Source: Chelativorans multitrophicus
GTDB lineage: Bacteria > Pseudomonadota > Alphaproteobacteria > Rhizobiales > Rhizobiaceae
Length of the DNA: 64,000 nucleotides
NCBI RefSeq assembly: GCF_011317445.1
Contig: NZ_JAAAPL010000003.1
Location: forward strand, 310,001 to 374,000
Reading direction: 5' to 3'
The position numbers and the translations under genes are program-made. The stretch's first letter is position 1, and each line of letters begins with the position of its first letter. Positions 45,201 through 52,507 of this stretch are shown piece by piece. A model generated the notes under the pieces. The model was not told the origin of the DNA. It did no database searches and worked only from the letters and a program-made list of their open reading frames with translations.

Positions 45201-46990
45201 CCGGTGTGTTGGCCAGCCCCGGTCAGCGCCAGCGTACCCGCGCCTAGCTTTGTCAACGAACCTCCGCCGGTGAGCTGCTGCGCGAGCATGAATGTATGCC
45301 CAGCGGCGGCGATGTCGATACTGCCACCTTTTTCTCCCCACACCAGGTTCCGCGGCGTATATGCCATTTCCGTACCCGTCACCCGCAGCGTCCCGCCGTT
45401 GAAGGTAAGCGTTCCCCCGGCCGCGCCGAGACTGCCGTCGCTGGAGACCGACAGCACCCCCTCGTCGAGTTCCCAGGGGGTGAGCTCGGGGGTCGTCCCA
45501 GTCAGTGTCCAGGTGCTCGCTCCCGTCTTTTTGAAGCTTTCGAACTGCTGAAACTGGCCAGCCGGATTCAATGCGCCGCCGATGCGGCCTGCGTCGAAGG
45601 TGGCGTCGGCTTCTCCGCCGAGCACCAGCATGTCGGCTCCGCGCGCCGAGACCAAGCCGGCAACATTCGATCCTGCACGCAGCTCGAGCGTGTTGGTGGT
45701 GTTCTCCGTGAATTCAATGGCAACGCCGCGCGTGCCCACGTCATTCGTGCCGGCGCTGATTGTTCCGCTGTTGATTATGGTGGCGTTTGAGGCCACGATA
45801 CCTGTGCCGGCTTGGGCATTGGCGCCGCTATCACCCGCCTGAACCACGCCCATATTGACGAAACTGGCGTTCGTCAGAACGAGGCCAGTCCCTCCCCGAC
45901 TACCCCCGCGATCACCGGCACCGCCGCCCGCCTGGCCATTCGCACCGACGATGCGGCCGCTGGCGCTATTGGTGAGCGAGCCGCCGACGAGCCGCACGCC
46001 TGTGCCACCTGCACCATGGCCGGACTCGGCACCGTTGATCCCACGACCGCCGGCCCCTCCTTGAATGGTACCATTGTTGACGTGGACGCCGCCGCCCAGA
46101 AATGCCGCACCGACGCCCCCATTGCCACCGAACTGCCTGTTGGAACCAGGATTTCTGATACTTCCGCCCTCACCGCCAAGGAGCGTGCCGTTGTTTACGG
46201 AGCTGCTGCTCTTCCGGAAAACCAGCCCTGCGCCACCTGTGCCAGCGCGCGTATCCACCGTATCGTCGTTTTCGCCGCCGACGTCGATATCTTCGCCTTT
46301 TCCGCCCCGCGCTTCGCCATTGTTAATGACAGTGACGCCGTCGTCCCATACGAAGATGCCGGGGCCCCCATAGAAGCCGGAAGCGCCAGTGCCGCTGATG
46401 ATTGCGCCGCTGCCTCCTATGACCGTGCCGTTGTTTTCGATAGTGCCGTCCTTGTCCATGGCGACCGCGACACCGGCAATGCCGTCTCCACTTGAATAGC
46501 CACCGGGGGCGTTACCCGCCTGAACCGTGCCATCGATGATCAAGTGGCCGCTGGGAAAATATAGTGTGTACTGCTGCCCCCAAACGGTGCCGCTGTCGCC
46601 CCGCAGCACGAATTCGCCTGTGTCTATGGTTACGGGTTTAGTGAGCGACGGAAAAGAGATGGAGGTGGGTAAGGTTACGTCGGCGGTGAGCGTGATCCTT
46701 GCATCTGGATCACCGTCGGCGTTCGCATCGGCAATGGCTTGGCGAAGCTCGGTTTCATTGGAGACGAAATAACTGCCGCCCAGGGCCGGGAGCGGGAATA
46801 TGCAGGCCGCCGCAACCGCTGCACAAGAGACACCGGATCGCAGACGCCGGATAGGCGCCAGACTTGGGGAGCGCGCAAGCATATGCAGCGTTGAATGAAA
46901 CGCGGGACGATGAGCACTTGCCGGCACCGCTGTCTCGACGGCACCATGAGAATAGATCTCAGTCGAAATAGCATTTTTAGGATTTTTCAA
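42275..46990 (-). CDS. Large autotransporter (type V secretion) with beta-helix passenger
   Basis: 1571-aa outer-membrane autotransporter. A long N-terminal leader ends in a signal peptide near CIFPLPALGGS (about residue 72). The passenger (roughly residues 75-1250) is a Gly/Asn-rich right-handed beta-helix made of repeats such as GTLQIGAGGASGSLSGDVVN and autotransporter-associated beta-strand units (LTGANSYAGATSVEAGSL, LTGSNSYNGGTRITGGTL). The last 320 residues form the beta-barrel, opening near NRSWADERGQ and WARIEAAHG and ending YSLNWTAGFRAIW. Probably an adhesin. Start is a TTG at 46990 with AGGTGGGGG six bases upstream. A later ATG at residue 37 is an alternative. Confidence 0.93.
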   Translation of the reverse strand: MKNPKNAISTEIYSHGAVETAVPASAHRPAFHSTLHMLARSPSLAPIRRLRSGVSCAAVAAACIFPLPALGGSYFVSNETELRQAIADANADGDPDARITLTADVTLPTSISFPSLTKPVTIDTGEFVLRGDSGTVWGQQYTLYFPSGHLIIDGTVQAGNAPGGYSSGDGIAGVAVAMDKDGTIENNGTVIGGSGAIISGTGASGFYGGPGIFVWDDGVTVINNGEARGGKGEDIDVGGENDDTVDTRAGTGGAGLVFRKSSSSVNNGTLLGGEGGSIRNPGSNRQFGGNGGVGAAFLGGGVHVNNGTIQGGAGGRGINGAESGHGAGGTGVRLVGGSLTNSASGRIVGANGQAGGGAGDRGGSRGGTGLVLTNASFVNMGVVQAGDSGANAQAGTGIVASNATIINSGTISAGTNDVGTRGVAIEFTENTTNTLELRAGSNVAGLVSARGADMLVLGGEADATFDAGRIGGALNPAGQFQQFESFKKTGASTWTLTGTTPELTPWELDEGVLSVSSDGSLGAAGGTLTFNGGTLRVTGTEMAYTPRNLVWGEKGGSIDIAAAGHTFMLAQQLTGGGSLTKLGAGTLALTGAGQHTGGTTIASGTLQIGAGGASGSLSGDVVNNGTLAFNRSNNAIFAGIVSGSGGLRQIGSGSTSLTGANSYAGATSVEAGSLFVNGDQSAATGRTTVHSAATLGGTGILGGGATIADGGALDPGELGSAPGTLTVKGDLALAQGSILNYNFGQAGVVGGPLNDLVEISGDLVLDGTLNVATSSGGSFSPGVYRVINYGGTLTDNGLLLGTLPSAGVSLQLSVANQVNLINAGDMKLNFWDGSAGPKDDGAIDGGDGVWQNSAGNDNWTDAAGAVNAPFEDGAFATFMGTPGKVVVDESLGAVSAAGMQFATDGYRIEGDRLTLVGPTSTIRVGVGTAAGKGMTATIASELSGSPELVKEDAGILVLTGSNSYNGGTRITGGTLRIASDGNLGAAAGGVILDGGTLNTTADIATDRAFTLEGGGALSTDLGTRLTLGGSLTGAGNLFKTGAGTLLLAGDANYTGGTILEAGTLKAAAADMFSAGSAHTVLQAGTLHLSGFDQTVAWLDNAGDVVMGGAPGTTLSITGDYKGSGGTIRFNTALGEDASKTDRLVVGGATSGSTNLKVVNAGGRGAPTREGIKVVDVEGASEGTFSLVGDYLYKGEQAVVAGAYAYRLFKNGISTPTDGDWYLRSALAGDPTNPQYQPGVPLYEVYPQSLQSFNSLGTLRERVGNRSWADERGQASAGYGLSQSDALQSDDVDLSGNWARIEAAHGAFSPEITTAGADYTLSTWKIQGGADRLVHQDGNGKLVAGFSLHAGSISADITSVHGDGTINTIGYGFTGTLTWYGESGFYIDGQGRASWFNSDINSTTANRELGQDNTAFGYSVSIEGGKRMAIGDNWSLTPQVQLAYSSVDFNAFTDTFGSAVSLDRSDSLLGRLSLSADYENTWITGTGRKSRANVYGIASLYNEFLNGSTVAVSGEKFTSKNEPLWGGIGFGGSYNWADDSYAVYGEVLAKGSLENLGDNYSLNWTAGFRAIW

Positions 46991-47451
46991 GCTTTACCCC
47001 CACCTAAAATGAATTTAAAAGTGATACGGTGCGATCTATTTGCATGTTCTATTTTATGGCTTGAGGTATACCCTCCCGACTCCTGCAGCATCACTCATCA
47101 TGACCTTTCCAAGACCGCTAGATGGCGACCTTTGCCATTTAAACGAGCTTACTCGGCCGCAGCGGCCGCGAGGCACTTTCTGCGACGACAGAACCTAGAA
47201 ACATGGCCGAGCGTAGCGGCGGGCACGAATACGCGGTCGTGCCTGCCTGAGAAATCCGACGCAGGACCTTCAGCTTCCGGCGATTTGTCCGGTCATGAAT
47301 ATTGGATTACGAAGCTCACTTCGCGGCGCTGGACAATATGTGGCGCACGAATGTCGCGACAGGAATAGTTTTTTGAGAAAACATATATAACCCCGACAGC
47401 TGGCGACGGGGTAGCGGACGTGGCAGAAGGACACAAAGCCCATCGCCACAG
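46991..47451. other. Long leader between cobalamin riboswitch and autotransporter
   Basis: About 460 bases with no sizeable gene. On the minus strand a 22-codon frame (47384-47316, MFSQKTIPVATFVRHILSSA) begins after GGGG and may be a leader peptide or the stub of a lost gene. A hairpin GGCACGA-N8-TCGTGCC lies at 47222-47243. The final 60 bases are AT-rich and probably contain the autotransporter promoter. Confidence 0.5.
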
Positions 47452-47645
47452 CCACAGGAACACCCCGCCTGTGGACGTTTCTTCTTGCCGTGGCAGGTCT
47501 CCTGGCTCGCGGGTCTTCGCTTCAATCCGTCTTCCCAAGGCTTATCACCTCAGTGACACCGGTGGATTTCGGCTCGCCGTTTACAGTTGCGGGGGCAGCG
47601 CCGGCTTTGCAACATCGCGCACCGGCTTCCCTCTTAGCTCCGGAA
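47452..47645 (-). ncRNA. Cobalamin (adenosylcobalamin) riboswitch
   Basis: On the minus strand the sequence carries the riboswitch blocks in the right order: GAGGGAAGCCGGTG (around 47620-47633), GCCCCCGCAACTGTAAA (47580-47596), GCCTTGGGAAGACGG, and the B12 box AGCCAGGAGACCTGCC (47492-47507). A hairpin CCACAGG-N9-CCTGTGG (47452-47474) follows and may be the expression platform. Such elements repress B12 transport or synthesis genes, or B12-independent isozymes. The next minus-strand genes here are only a 22-codon frame and the autotransporter, so the controlled gene is unclear. Confidence 0.93.
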
Positions 47646-47957
47646 CGGCAAAACCGCCCCGGAGAACCACAGACATGCATTGAATATGCGCCAATCAATT
47701 GTCAGTCAAGAGGGCATAAACAGATAGTTCGCTCGTCAAGCTTGCTGATGGCTGATCACGGCCACTTGCGCACCAAGGCAGCACTCGCGCCCTTCTATAA
47801 CCGACAGAGACGGAAGAAATTGAACACGTAAACATAATTCAATGGTAGAGTTTCAACTTCAGTCCGAGCGTATTTGCGCCACCATGTATGCAGGAATTTA
47901 TGTCTCCTGACTTGTAACAAATAGGAACCAACATCGTTTCTGCTCGCGAACGGCCGC
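47646..47957. other. Intergenic region with no gene
   Basis: About 310 bases between the riboswitch and the 73-aa gene. It should contain the riboswitch promoter on the minus strand. I see no convincing coding sequence, repeat or RNA gene. Confidence 0.5.
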
Positions 47958-48179
47958 TCAGGTACGCCAGGCGCTTTCGCTCTTCTTCTCATAGTGGTCC
48001 AAGGCAGTTGCAAGGCCGGTTAGCACCTCCGCGGAAGTCTCGAAAATTGCCTTTAGCTGAGGCTCATCAACCTTCTCGATGTCCTCGCGAAGGAATTGCA
48101 CCATTTCCTGCAGCCTAGCTTTCATTCTCCGGGTGTGGTGGCGGGGGTCATGTTCACCAGGTGTCATCTTCTTCTCCAT
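47958..48179 (-). CDS. Small conserved helical protein, function unknown
   Basis: 73-aa charged protein (MEKKMTPGEHDPRHHTRRM, then LQEMVQFLREDIEKVDEPQL and ATALDHYEKKSESAW). Predicted almost entirely alpha-helical, with no signal or membrane segment. The start at 48179 is chosen because the upstream extension is arginine/proline-rich frame shadow. It is 72 bases after the phosphoribosyltransferase gene and may be the last member of that stress operon. Confidence 0.6.
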   Translation of the reverse strand: MEKKMTPGEHDPRHHTRRMKARLQEMVQFLREDIEKVDEPQLKAIFETSAEVLTGLATALDHYEKKSESAWRT

Positions 48180-48250
48180 TTTATAGCCACAGGCGGAATG
48201 ATAGCGATGAACCCAAATATGGGGCAGCATTTCAGCATCCCTTTCCCAAC

Positions 48251-48922
48251 TCACTCGCCCGGCTGCCAATCGCGGGCGTTCCTTAAGTAGCGGATCACAT
48301 CTGAATCGGTCGTCTGATCGAAATTTTCGTAATGCAGGCCGACGGCATGGAAATCTGTAGGTGTACTGAGGCACACCACCTCATCTGCATCGTCGTGTAG
48401 GGAATCGAGCGTGTCACGCGGCGCGACCGGAACGGCGAGCACGATACGAGCAGCGCTTGACCTCCGCAAAGCCTTCAGCGCGACGCGAACGGTGCCTCCT
48501 GTTGCTATCCCGTCGTCCACCAGAATCACGGTGCGGCCGGTGACGGATGTGGGGCTGTGGTCGGCGAAATAGGATGCGCGCCGACGCTCGATTTCGGCAA
48601 GCTGCCGCTCCATTTCGGTTTGGACATAGTCCGACGAAGGCCTGATGATCTCCATCGCTTCATCGTTGAGTACGAGCTGAGGATCGCTTCCATCCACCAC
48701 AGCCCCGATGCCCAGTTCAGAATGGCCGGGCGCACCGAGTTTTCGGACCATGAGGAGATCCAGCGGCGCAGAGAGAGCCTTAGCGATTTCGAAGGCAACG
48801 GGCACGCCACCCCGCGGCAGGGCTAGAATGACTGGCTTCTCCTCCTTCAGGTGGCCCAGCTCGGCCGCCAGCCGCTGCCCCGCCTCCTGACGATCCCTGA
48901 ATTCAACTTTTCTCCCCAACAT
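48251..48922 (-). CDS. Phosphoribosyltransferase-family protein
   Basis: 223-aa type I PRTase fold. The PRPP loop VILVDDGIATGGTVRVALKA is complete, and the N-terminal PVILALPRGGVPVAFEIAKA resembles the group often found fused or next to erythromycin-esterase-like proteins. The substrate is unknown. The ATG at 48922 matches the family N-terminus (FRDRQEAGQRLAAEL). It is 31 bases downstream of the metallo-hydrolase gene in a minus-strand operon that also holds the esterase-like protein. Confidence 0.88.
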   Translation of the reverse strand: MLGRKVEFRDRQEAGQRLAAELGHLKEEKPVILALPRGGVPVAFEIAKALSAPLDLLMVRKLGAPGHSELGIGAVVDGSDPQLVLNDEAMEIIRPSSDYVQTEMERQLAEIERRRASYFADHSPTSVTGRTVILVDDGIATGGTVRVALKALRRSSAARIVLAVPVAPRDTLDSLHDDADEVVCLSTPTDFHAVGLHYENFDQTTDSDVIRYLRNARDWQPGE

Positions 48923-48953
48923 AGCGAGGACTCCAGTGCGATGTGCTAGGCGG

Positions 48954-49787
48954 TCATACGGCTCGCATATCCGACGGAAAGGCGATGCTGTCGAACTCGT
49001 CCGCCAGCCGGCGAAGCCCCGCACGCATGTTCGTGCCGGCCATGGCGCGTCCATGCCCGGTAACCAGCAGCTCGGGTTCAAGAGCCGCGAGCTTGCGCAC
49101 GGAGGCCCAGGCATCCTGCCAATCCGGCGTGAAATAGCGGGGCGGTCCATGCATTGCCGGCGACTGGACAGCGATATCGTAGGCCGATTCCTGCCCAGTC
49201 GTGACCACAGCGTCTCCCGCTATAATGGTGGAATCTTCCTCGCGCCACAAGGAGACATGCCCCTGTGTGTGGCCCGGGGTGTGTATCCAGCACCACCCGG
49301 GCATGCCGGGGATGGTACCATCGTCCGGCAATGTCCTCAGATTCGCGCTTACATCTATCGGACTTGTGGGGAACAATGGCGAGAGAAGCGCCATCAATCC
49401 ACCACCCACCCAAGGATCAGCGGATGGGTAGGAACGGCTGCCGTTGAGATAGGGATGCTCCAGAGGATGCGCATAGACAGGAATATCCCATTGGTGCAGC
49501 AGCGACTGGAGTGCGCCGACGTGATCAAAGTGGCCGTGAGTAAGAACAATCGCCGACGGCGGCTTGCCATCTCCAAACCGCGCTGCCGCTGATTCCTGGA
49601 TGGCGCCGGCCGAGCCCGCCACTCCGGTATCAATCAGCACCCAATCCTTGCTGCTGGGCTCGCCGAAGAAGAGCACATTGACCATGGTCAGGCGCCGATA
49701 GGCAAGATCCGGTCGTATTTCCACCAGCCCTCCTGCCACCTCGGCACCTGCCTCGTCACTTCGTTCGAGCTGGATTTGAGTGGGCAT
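48954..49787 (-). CDS. MBL-fold metallo-hydrolase
   Basis: 277-aa metallo-beta-lactamase-fold protein. The zinc motif LTHGHFDHVGAL (HxHxDH) lies near residue 85, HTPGHTQGHVSLW gives the next ligand, and IIAGDAVVTTG the bridging aspartate. The arrangement suits a glyoxalase II-, lactonase- or thioesterase-like hydrolase, but the substrate cannot be told. The start is 17 bases after the esterase-like gene stop. Confidence 0.9.
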   Translation of the reverse strand: MPTQIQLERSDEAGAEVAGGLVEIRPDLAYRRLTMVNVLFFGEPSSKDWVLIDTGVAGSAGAIQESAAARFGDGKPPSAIVLTHGHFDHVGALQSLLHQWDIPVYAHPLEHPYLNGSRSYPSADPWVGGGLMALLSPLFPTSPIDVSANLRTLPDDGTIPGMPGWCWIHTPGHTQGHVSLWREEDSTIIAGDAVVTTGQESAYDIAVQSPAMHGPPRYFTPDWQDAWASVRKLAALEPELLVTGHGRAMAGTNMRAGLRRLADEFDSIAFPSDMRAV

Positions 49788-49804
49788 GGCGGCTCCGTGG
49801 GGAC

Positions 49805-51148
49805 CTATGTTGCGAACGGATAAGTGTCCGGCACGCCATGCGGCCTTTCGGCAGGCAGGGGCGTTACGGCGCTTGTATCCTCGAACCAGACGAAAGCATC
49901 GAACTGCTCCGGCAGGACTGCTTCGAAGTAATGGCTATAAAGCTCCGACTCCGGCCGATAGATAACGCCGATAGCGCGCTCCAGGCGAGGAGTTGAAAGC
50001 GCATTGCGCAGTTCCGTATTTGCCAGGCCGCGCAAATCCGTGAGAGAGCGCGCAACACCCGATCGCCGGAAGACATGCTCATAGGAGTCGGGGCGCGAGG
50101 GCACGACATTCATGACGCGCATGGCTCCACCCCAATCCTCGGCCGCCGCAACGGTGCCGCGATCGGTGCCAAACCCGATCAGCACCGCATCATCGCCAAA
50201 GGCAGTCCGGCAGAGCTCGCCGATATTGAATTCACCTTGCCAGCCCATTGCGGTCGCGGCTGCGTTTCCAATATGCGAGTTATGCGCCCAAACGACTGCT
50301 TTTGCCTCAGGGCCTCGCCGCGCCAGGAGCGCCTTGAGCGTGTCGAACATATGCCGGTCGCGCAAATTCCACGAATCGATCGAACCGAGATACATGATGC
50401 GGTAGTAGTGCTCGGCGGCCCGCACAATCCGTGCATTCTGGGATGCATCGAAAAAGTCCTCTCCGTCGCGGGCCAGATAGTCGAGGCGATGCGCCAGAAG
50501 CTCCCTCAATTGCTGCACCGCCTCTTCTTCGCAGGTATCGCGCCCGCCGCGCAGCATGGCGCGGCCGTATTGCGCCGGGTCATCCTGCCAAGGCGTGAGA
50601 CAGCCGTAACGCCGGCGCGCCGCCTTCGCCGCCTCGGGATCGACCCGGTCGAGATAATCGACCACCGCCTGAATGGAAGTATTGAGCGAATAGACATCAA
50701 GGCCGCGCAGCTCTGCCCGCCGATCCGCAGGAAGATCCTTGTTGTAGGCGCGCAGCCACTCGACGAAATCGGCGAACTCCCGGTTTCGCCACATCCAACT
50801 TGGAAAGCGCGAAAATGTATCCTCGGCGTAACGCCCCGAAACGCGGTGTCGCACATACCGGTCGACGCGCGCCGCATCCGGCCAATCGGCTTCGATCGCG
50901 ATAATATCGAACCCATGCCTCTCGATGAGGCGTTGCGTTATAGCAGCGCGGCCCCTGTAGAACTCGGAGGTGCCGTGGGTCGCCTCCCCAAGGAGCACCA
51001 CACGCGCATTCGCGAACCGGTCGAACGCCTCACCGAACGCATCCCATTTTTCAGGCGGCGGCAAGGACCGGCATGCGCGACCGATCCAAACCGCAGCCTC
51101 TTCGGCATCGCGCGCCCGGTTTTGCTGAGTGACCGCAGCATCGATCAT
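49805..51148 (-). CDS. Erythromycin esterase-like protein
   Basis: 447-aa member of the EreA/succinoglycan-biosynthesis-like family. The active-site glutamate/histidine pair is in VVLLGEATHGTSEFY. IIAIEADWPDAARVDRYVR and VVWAHNSHIGNA supply the other conserved acidic and histidine residues. Chromosomal members seldom act on macrolides and their role is unknown. The ATG at 51148 avoids overlap with the DUF2267 gene, whose stop is 11 bases upstream. Confidence 0.88.
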   Translation of the reverse strand: MIDAAVTQQNRARDAEEAAVWIGRACRSLPPPEKWDAFGEAFDRFANARVVLLGEATHGTSEFYRGRAAITQRLIERHGFDIIAIEADWPDAARVDRYVRHRVSGRYAEDTFSRFPSWMWRNREFADFVEWLRAYNKDLPADRRAELRGLDVYSLNTSIQAVVDYLDRVDPEAAKAARRRYGCLTPWQDDPAQYGRAMLRGGRDTCEEEAVQQLRELLAHRLDYLARDGEDFFDASQNARIVRAAEHYYRIMYLGSIDSWNLRDRHMFDTLKALLARRGPEAKAVVWAHNSHIGNAAATAMGWQGEFNIGELCRTAFGDDAVLIGFGTDRGTVAAAEDWGGAMRVMNVVPSRPDSYEHVFRRSGVARSLTDLRGLANTELRNALSTPRLERAIGVIYRPESELYSHYFEAVLPEQFDAFVWFEDTSAVTPLPAERPHGVPDTYPFAT

Positions 51149-51159
51149 CCGCTGCCCCG

Positions 51160-51597
51160 TCAGACACCCACGCTTTCGGGCCAAAGTGCCTGGATGTCTT
51201 TCGGCAGGGCATCGCGAACCTTGGCCGACTGGCCGAGATCGACGTGATGAGCGATCACTTTGAAAACCGTGCGAGTTGCATCCCGCGAATCCACGGGACG
51301 GATCATCCTCAGCCCTTCTTGCACGCGCTCCAAGAAATCATCGAGCGACCGGGTAACGTCCGGCTGCTTTGAGGGCTCGTACTGGTCGTAATAAAGTCCG
51401 CGGACGACGAGCGGCAATTCGGCCGCAAGGTGGGCGGCAAGTTCCGCCGGCAGGCGATCGCGCAGGGCGCGCAGCACCGCACCGAGAATATGCCATGCAA
51501 CCTGACGGTCGTCCCCATGCTCAGCCATAATCTCGTTGAGCCAAATATGCGTGGTCTGAATGCTCTTGTCCAAGACGTCGAGGCCGGTGGAGCTCAT
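51160..51597 (-). CDS. DUF2267 protein
   Basis: 145-aa all-helical protein of the DUF2267 family. RQVAWHILGAVLRALRDRLP and AAHLAAELPLVVRGLYYDQY are the first repeat, and ATRTVFKVIAHHVDLGQSAK the second. The family is common in stress-related clusters with YciE-like and PRTase genes. First gene of the operon running to 48251. Confidence 0.88.
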   Translation of the reverse strand: MSSTGLDVLDKSIQTTHIWLNEIMAEHGDDRQVAWHILGAVLRALRDRLPAELAAHLAAELPLVVRGLYYDQYEPSKQPDVTRSLDDFLERVQEGLRMIRPVDSRDATRTVFKVIAHHVDLGQSAKVRDALPKDIQALWPESVGV

Positions 51598-51789
51598 GGT
51601 CCAATCCTTCCTTGCTTTGGGTTCGGGCTTTCACCCCAGCTCAAGGCCCCAACCTGAAGAAAGGAAGTTTGTTCGCGGGAGCGAGCGAAAAAGCGCCCTC
51701 GAAAACTGCCCCCAATTTCCAAGGATAATTGGAACCAGCAAGCGTCAACACCGTTCGAGGATTTCGCCAAGAGAACACAGGAGAGCACA

Positions 51790-52284
51790 ATGCCCGCCCA
51801 GAACCGGACGCTTGAGAATTTGATGCTGGAGACGCTGAAGGACATCTATCACGCTGAAAAGCAAGTGCTGAGGACGCTGCCGAAGATGACCAAGGCGGCG
51901 AAATCCGATGAACTGAAAAAGGCGCTGGAAAAGCATCGGCAGGAAACCGAGGGCCAGATCGAACGCCTCGAGAAGGTTTTCGAGGCGATGGATCGGGCGC
52001 CGCGCGGAAAGCCTTGCGAGGCGATGCAGGGACTCGTTGCCGAGGGGCAGGAGATCATGGAAGAGTTCTCCGACTCCGATGCCCTGGACGCAGGCCTGGT
52101 TTCAGCGAACCAATCGATCGAGCATTACGAGATTTCCCGCTATGGCACACTTCGCACTTGGGCACGACAGCTCGGGATGGAGGATGCAGCAAAACTCTTC
52201 GAGCAAAATCTGGAGGAGGAGAAGAGGACTGACGAACTCCTCACCAAGCTCGCCGAGTCGCAAGCCAACAAGAAAGCGGCGTGA
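51790..52284 (+). CDS. YciE-type ferritin-like protein (DUF892)
   Basis: 164-aa four-helix protein of the YciE/YciF (DUF892) family, induced by stress in enterobacteria. ETLKDIYHAEKQVLRTLPKM carries the first iron-ligand helix, followed by KHRQETEGQIERLEKVFE and a last helix pair with IEHYEISRYGTLRTWA. Divergent from the DUF2267 operon. A second DUF892 protein is encoded at 63294-63803. Confidence 0.92.
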   Translation: MPAQNRTLENLMLETLKDIYHAEKQVLRTLPKMTKAAKSDELKKALEKHRQETEGQIERLEKVFEAMDRAPRGKPCEAMQGLVAEGQEIMEEFSDSDALDAGLVSANQSIEHYEISRYGTLRTWARQLGMEDAAKLFEQNLEEEKRTDELLTKLAESQANKKAA

Positions 52285-52303
52285 AGAGCCGCAGGATTTA
52301 CCC

Positions 52304-52335
52304 CCAGAAAGGCGGTCCTCCGGCCGCCTTTCTGG
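52304..52335 (+). terminator. Strong inverted repeat after the YciE-type gene
   Basis: CCAGAAAGGCGG and CCGCCTTTCTGG make a perfect 12-bp stem with an 8-base loop, 20 bases after the stop. No U tract follows on the plus strand, so it may work with Rho or as a stabiliser. Confidence 0.55.
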
Positions 52336-52507
52336 CGAAGACGCACCACTCGACATTCAATCTGCCATAGCAGTCGGCGCTTTCTCGGCGAATTTTGCGG
52401 AACGTTAGTTTGCGAGCGTAGTTGTGCACGGTCGGCTGGCCCGGACTGTCGTGTAGTCCGCAATACTGCCCAACCACCCATGCCCCCAAAACCGTAGAGG
52501 CGCCGCC

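Noticed and set aside
45812-46495. A 227-codon plus-strand frame opposite the autotransporter
   Set aside because: Ala-rich mirror of the glycine-rich beta-helix repeats, with no independent support.
42275-46990. Repeats in the autotransporter gene as a CRISPR array
   Set aside because: The repeats are degenerate protein-level beta-helix units, not identical DNA repeats with spacers. No CRISPR array or cas gene was seen in the window.
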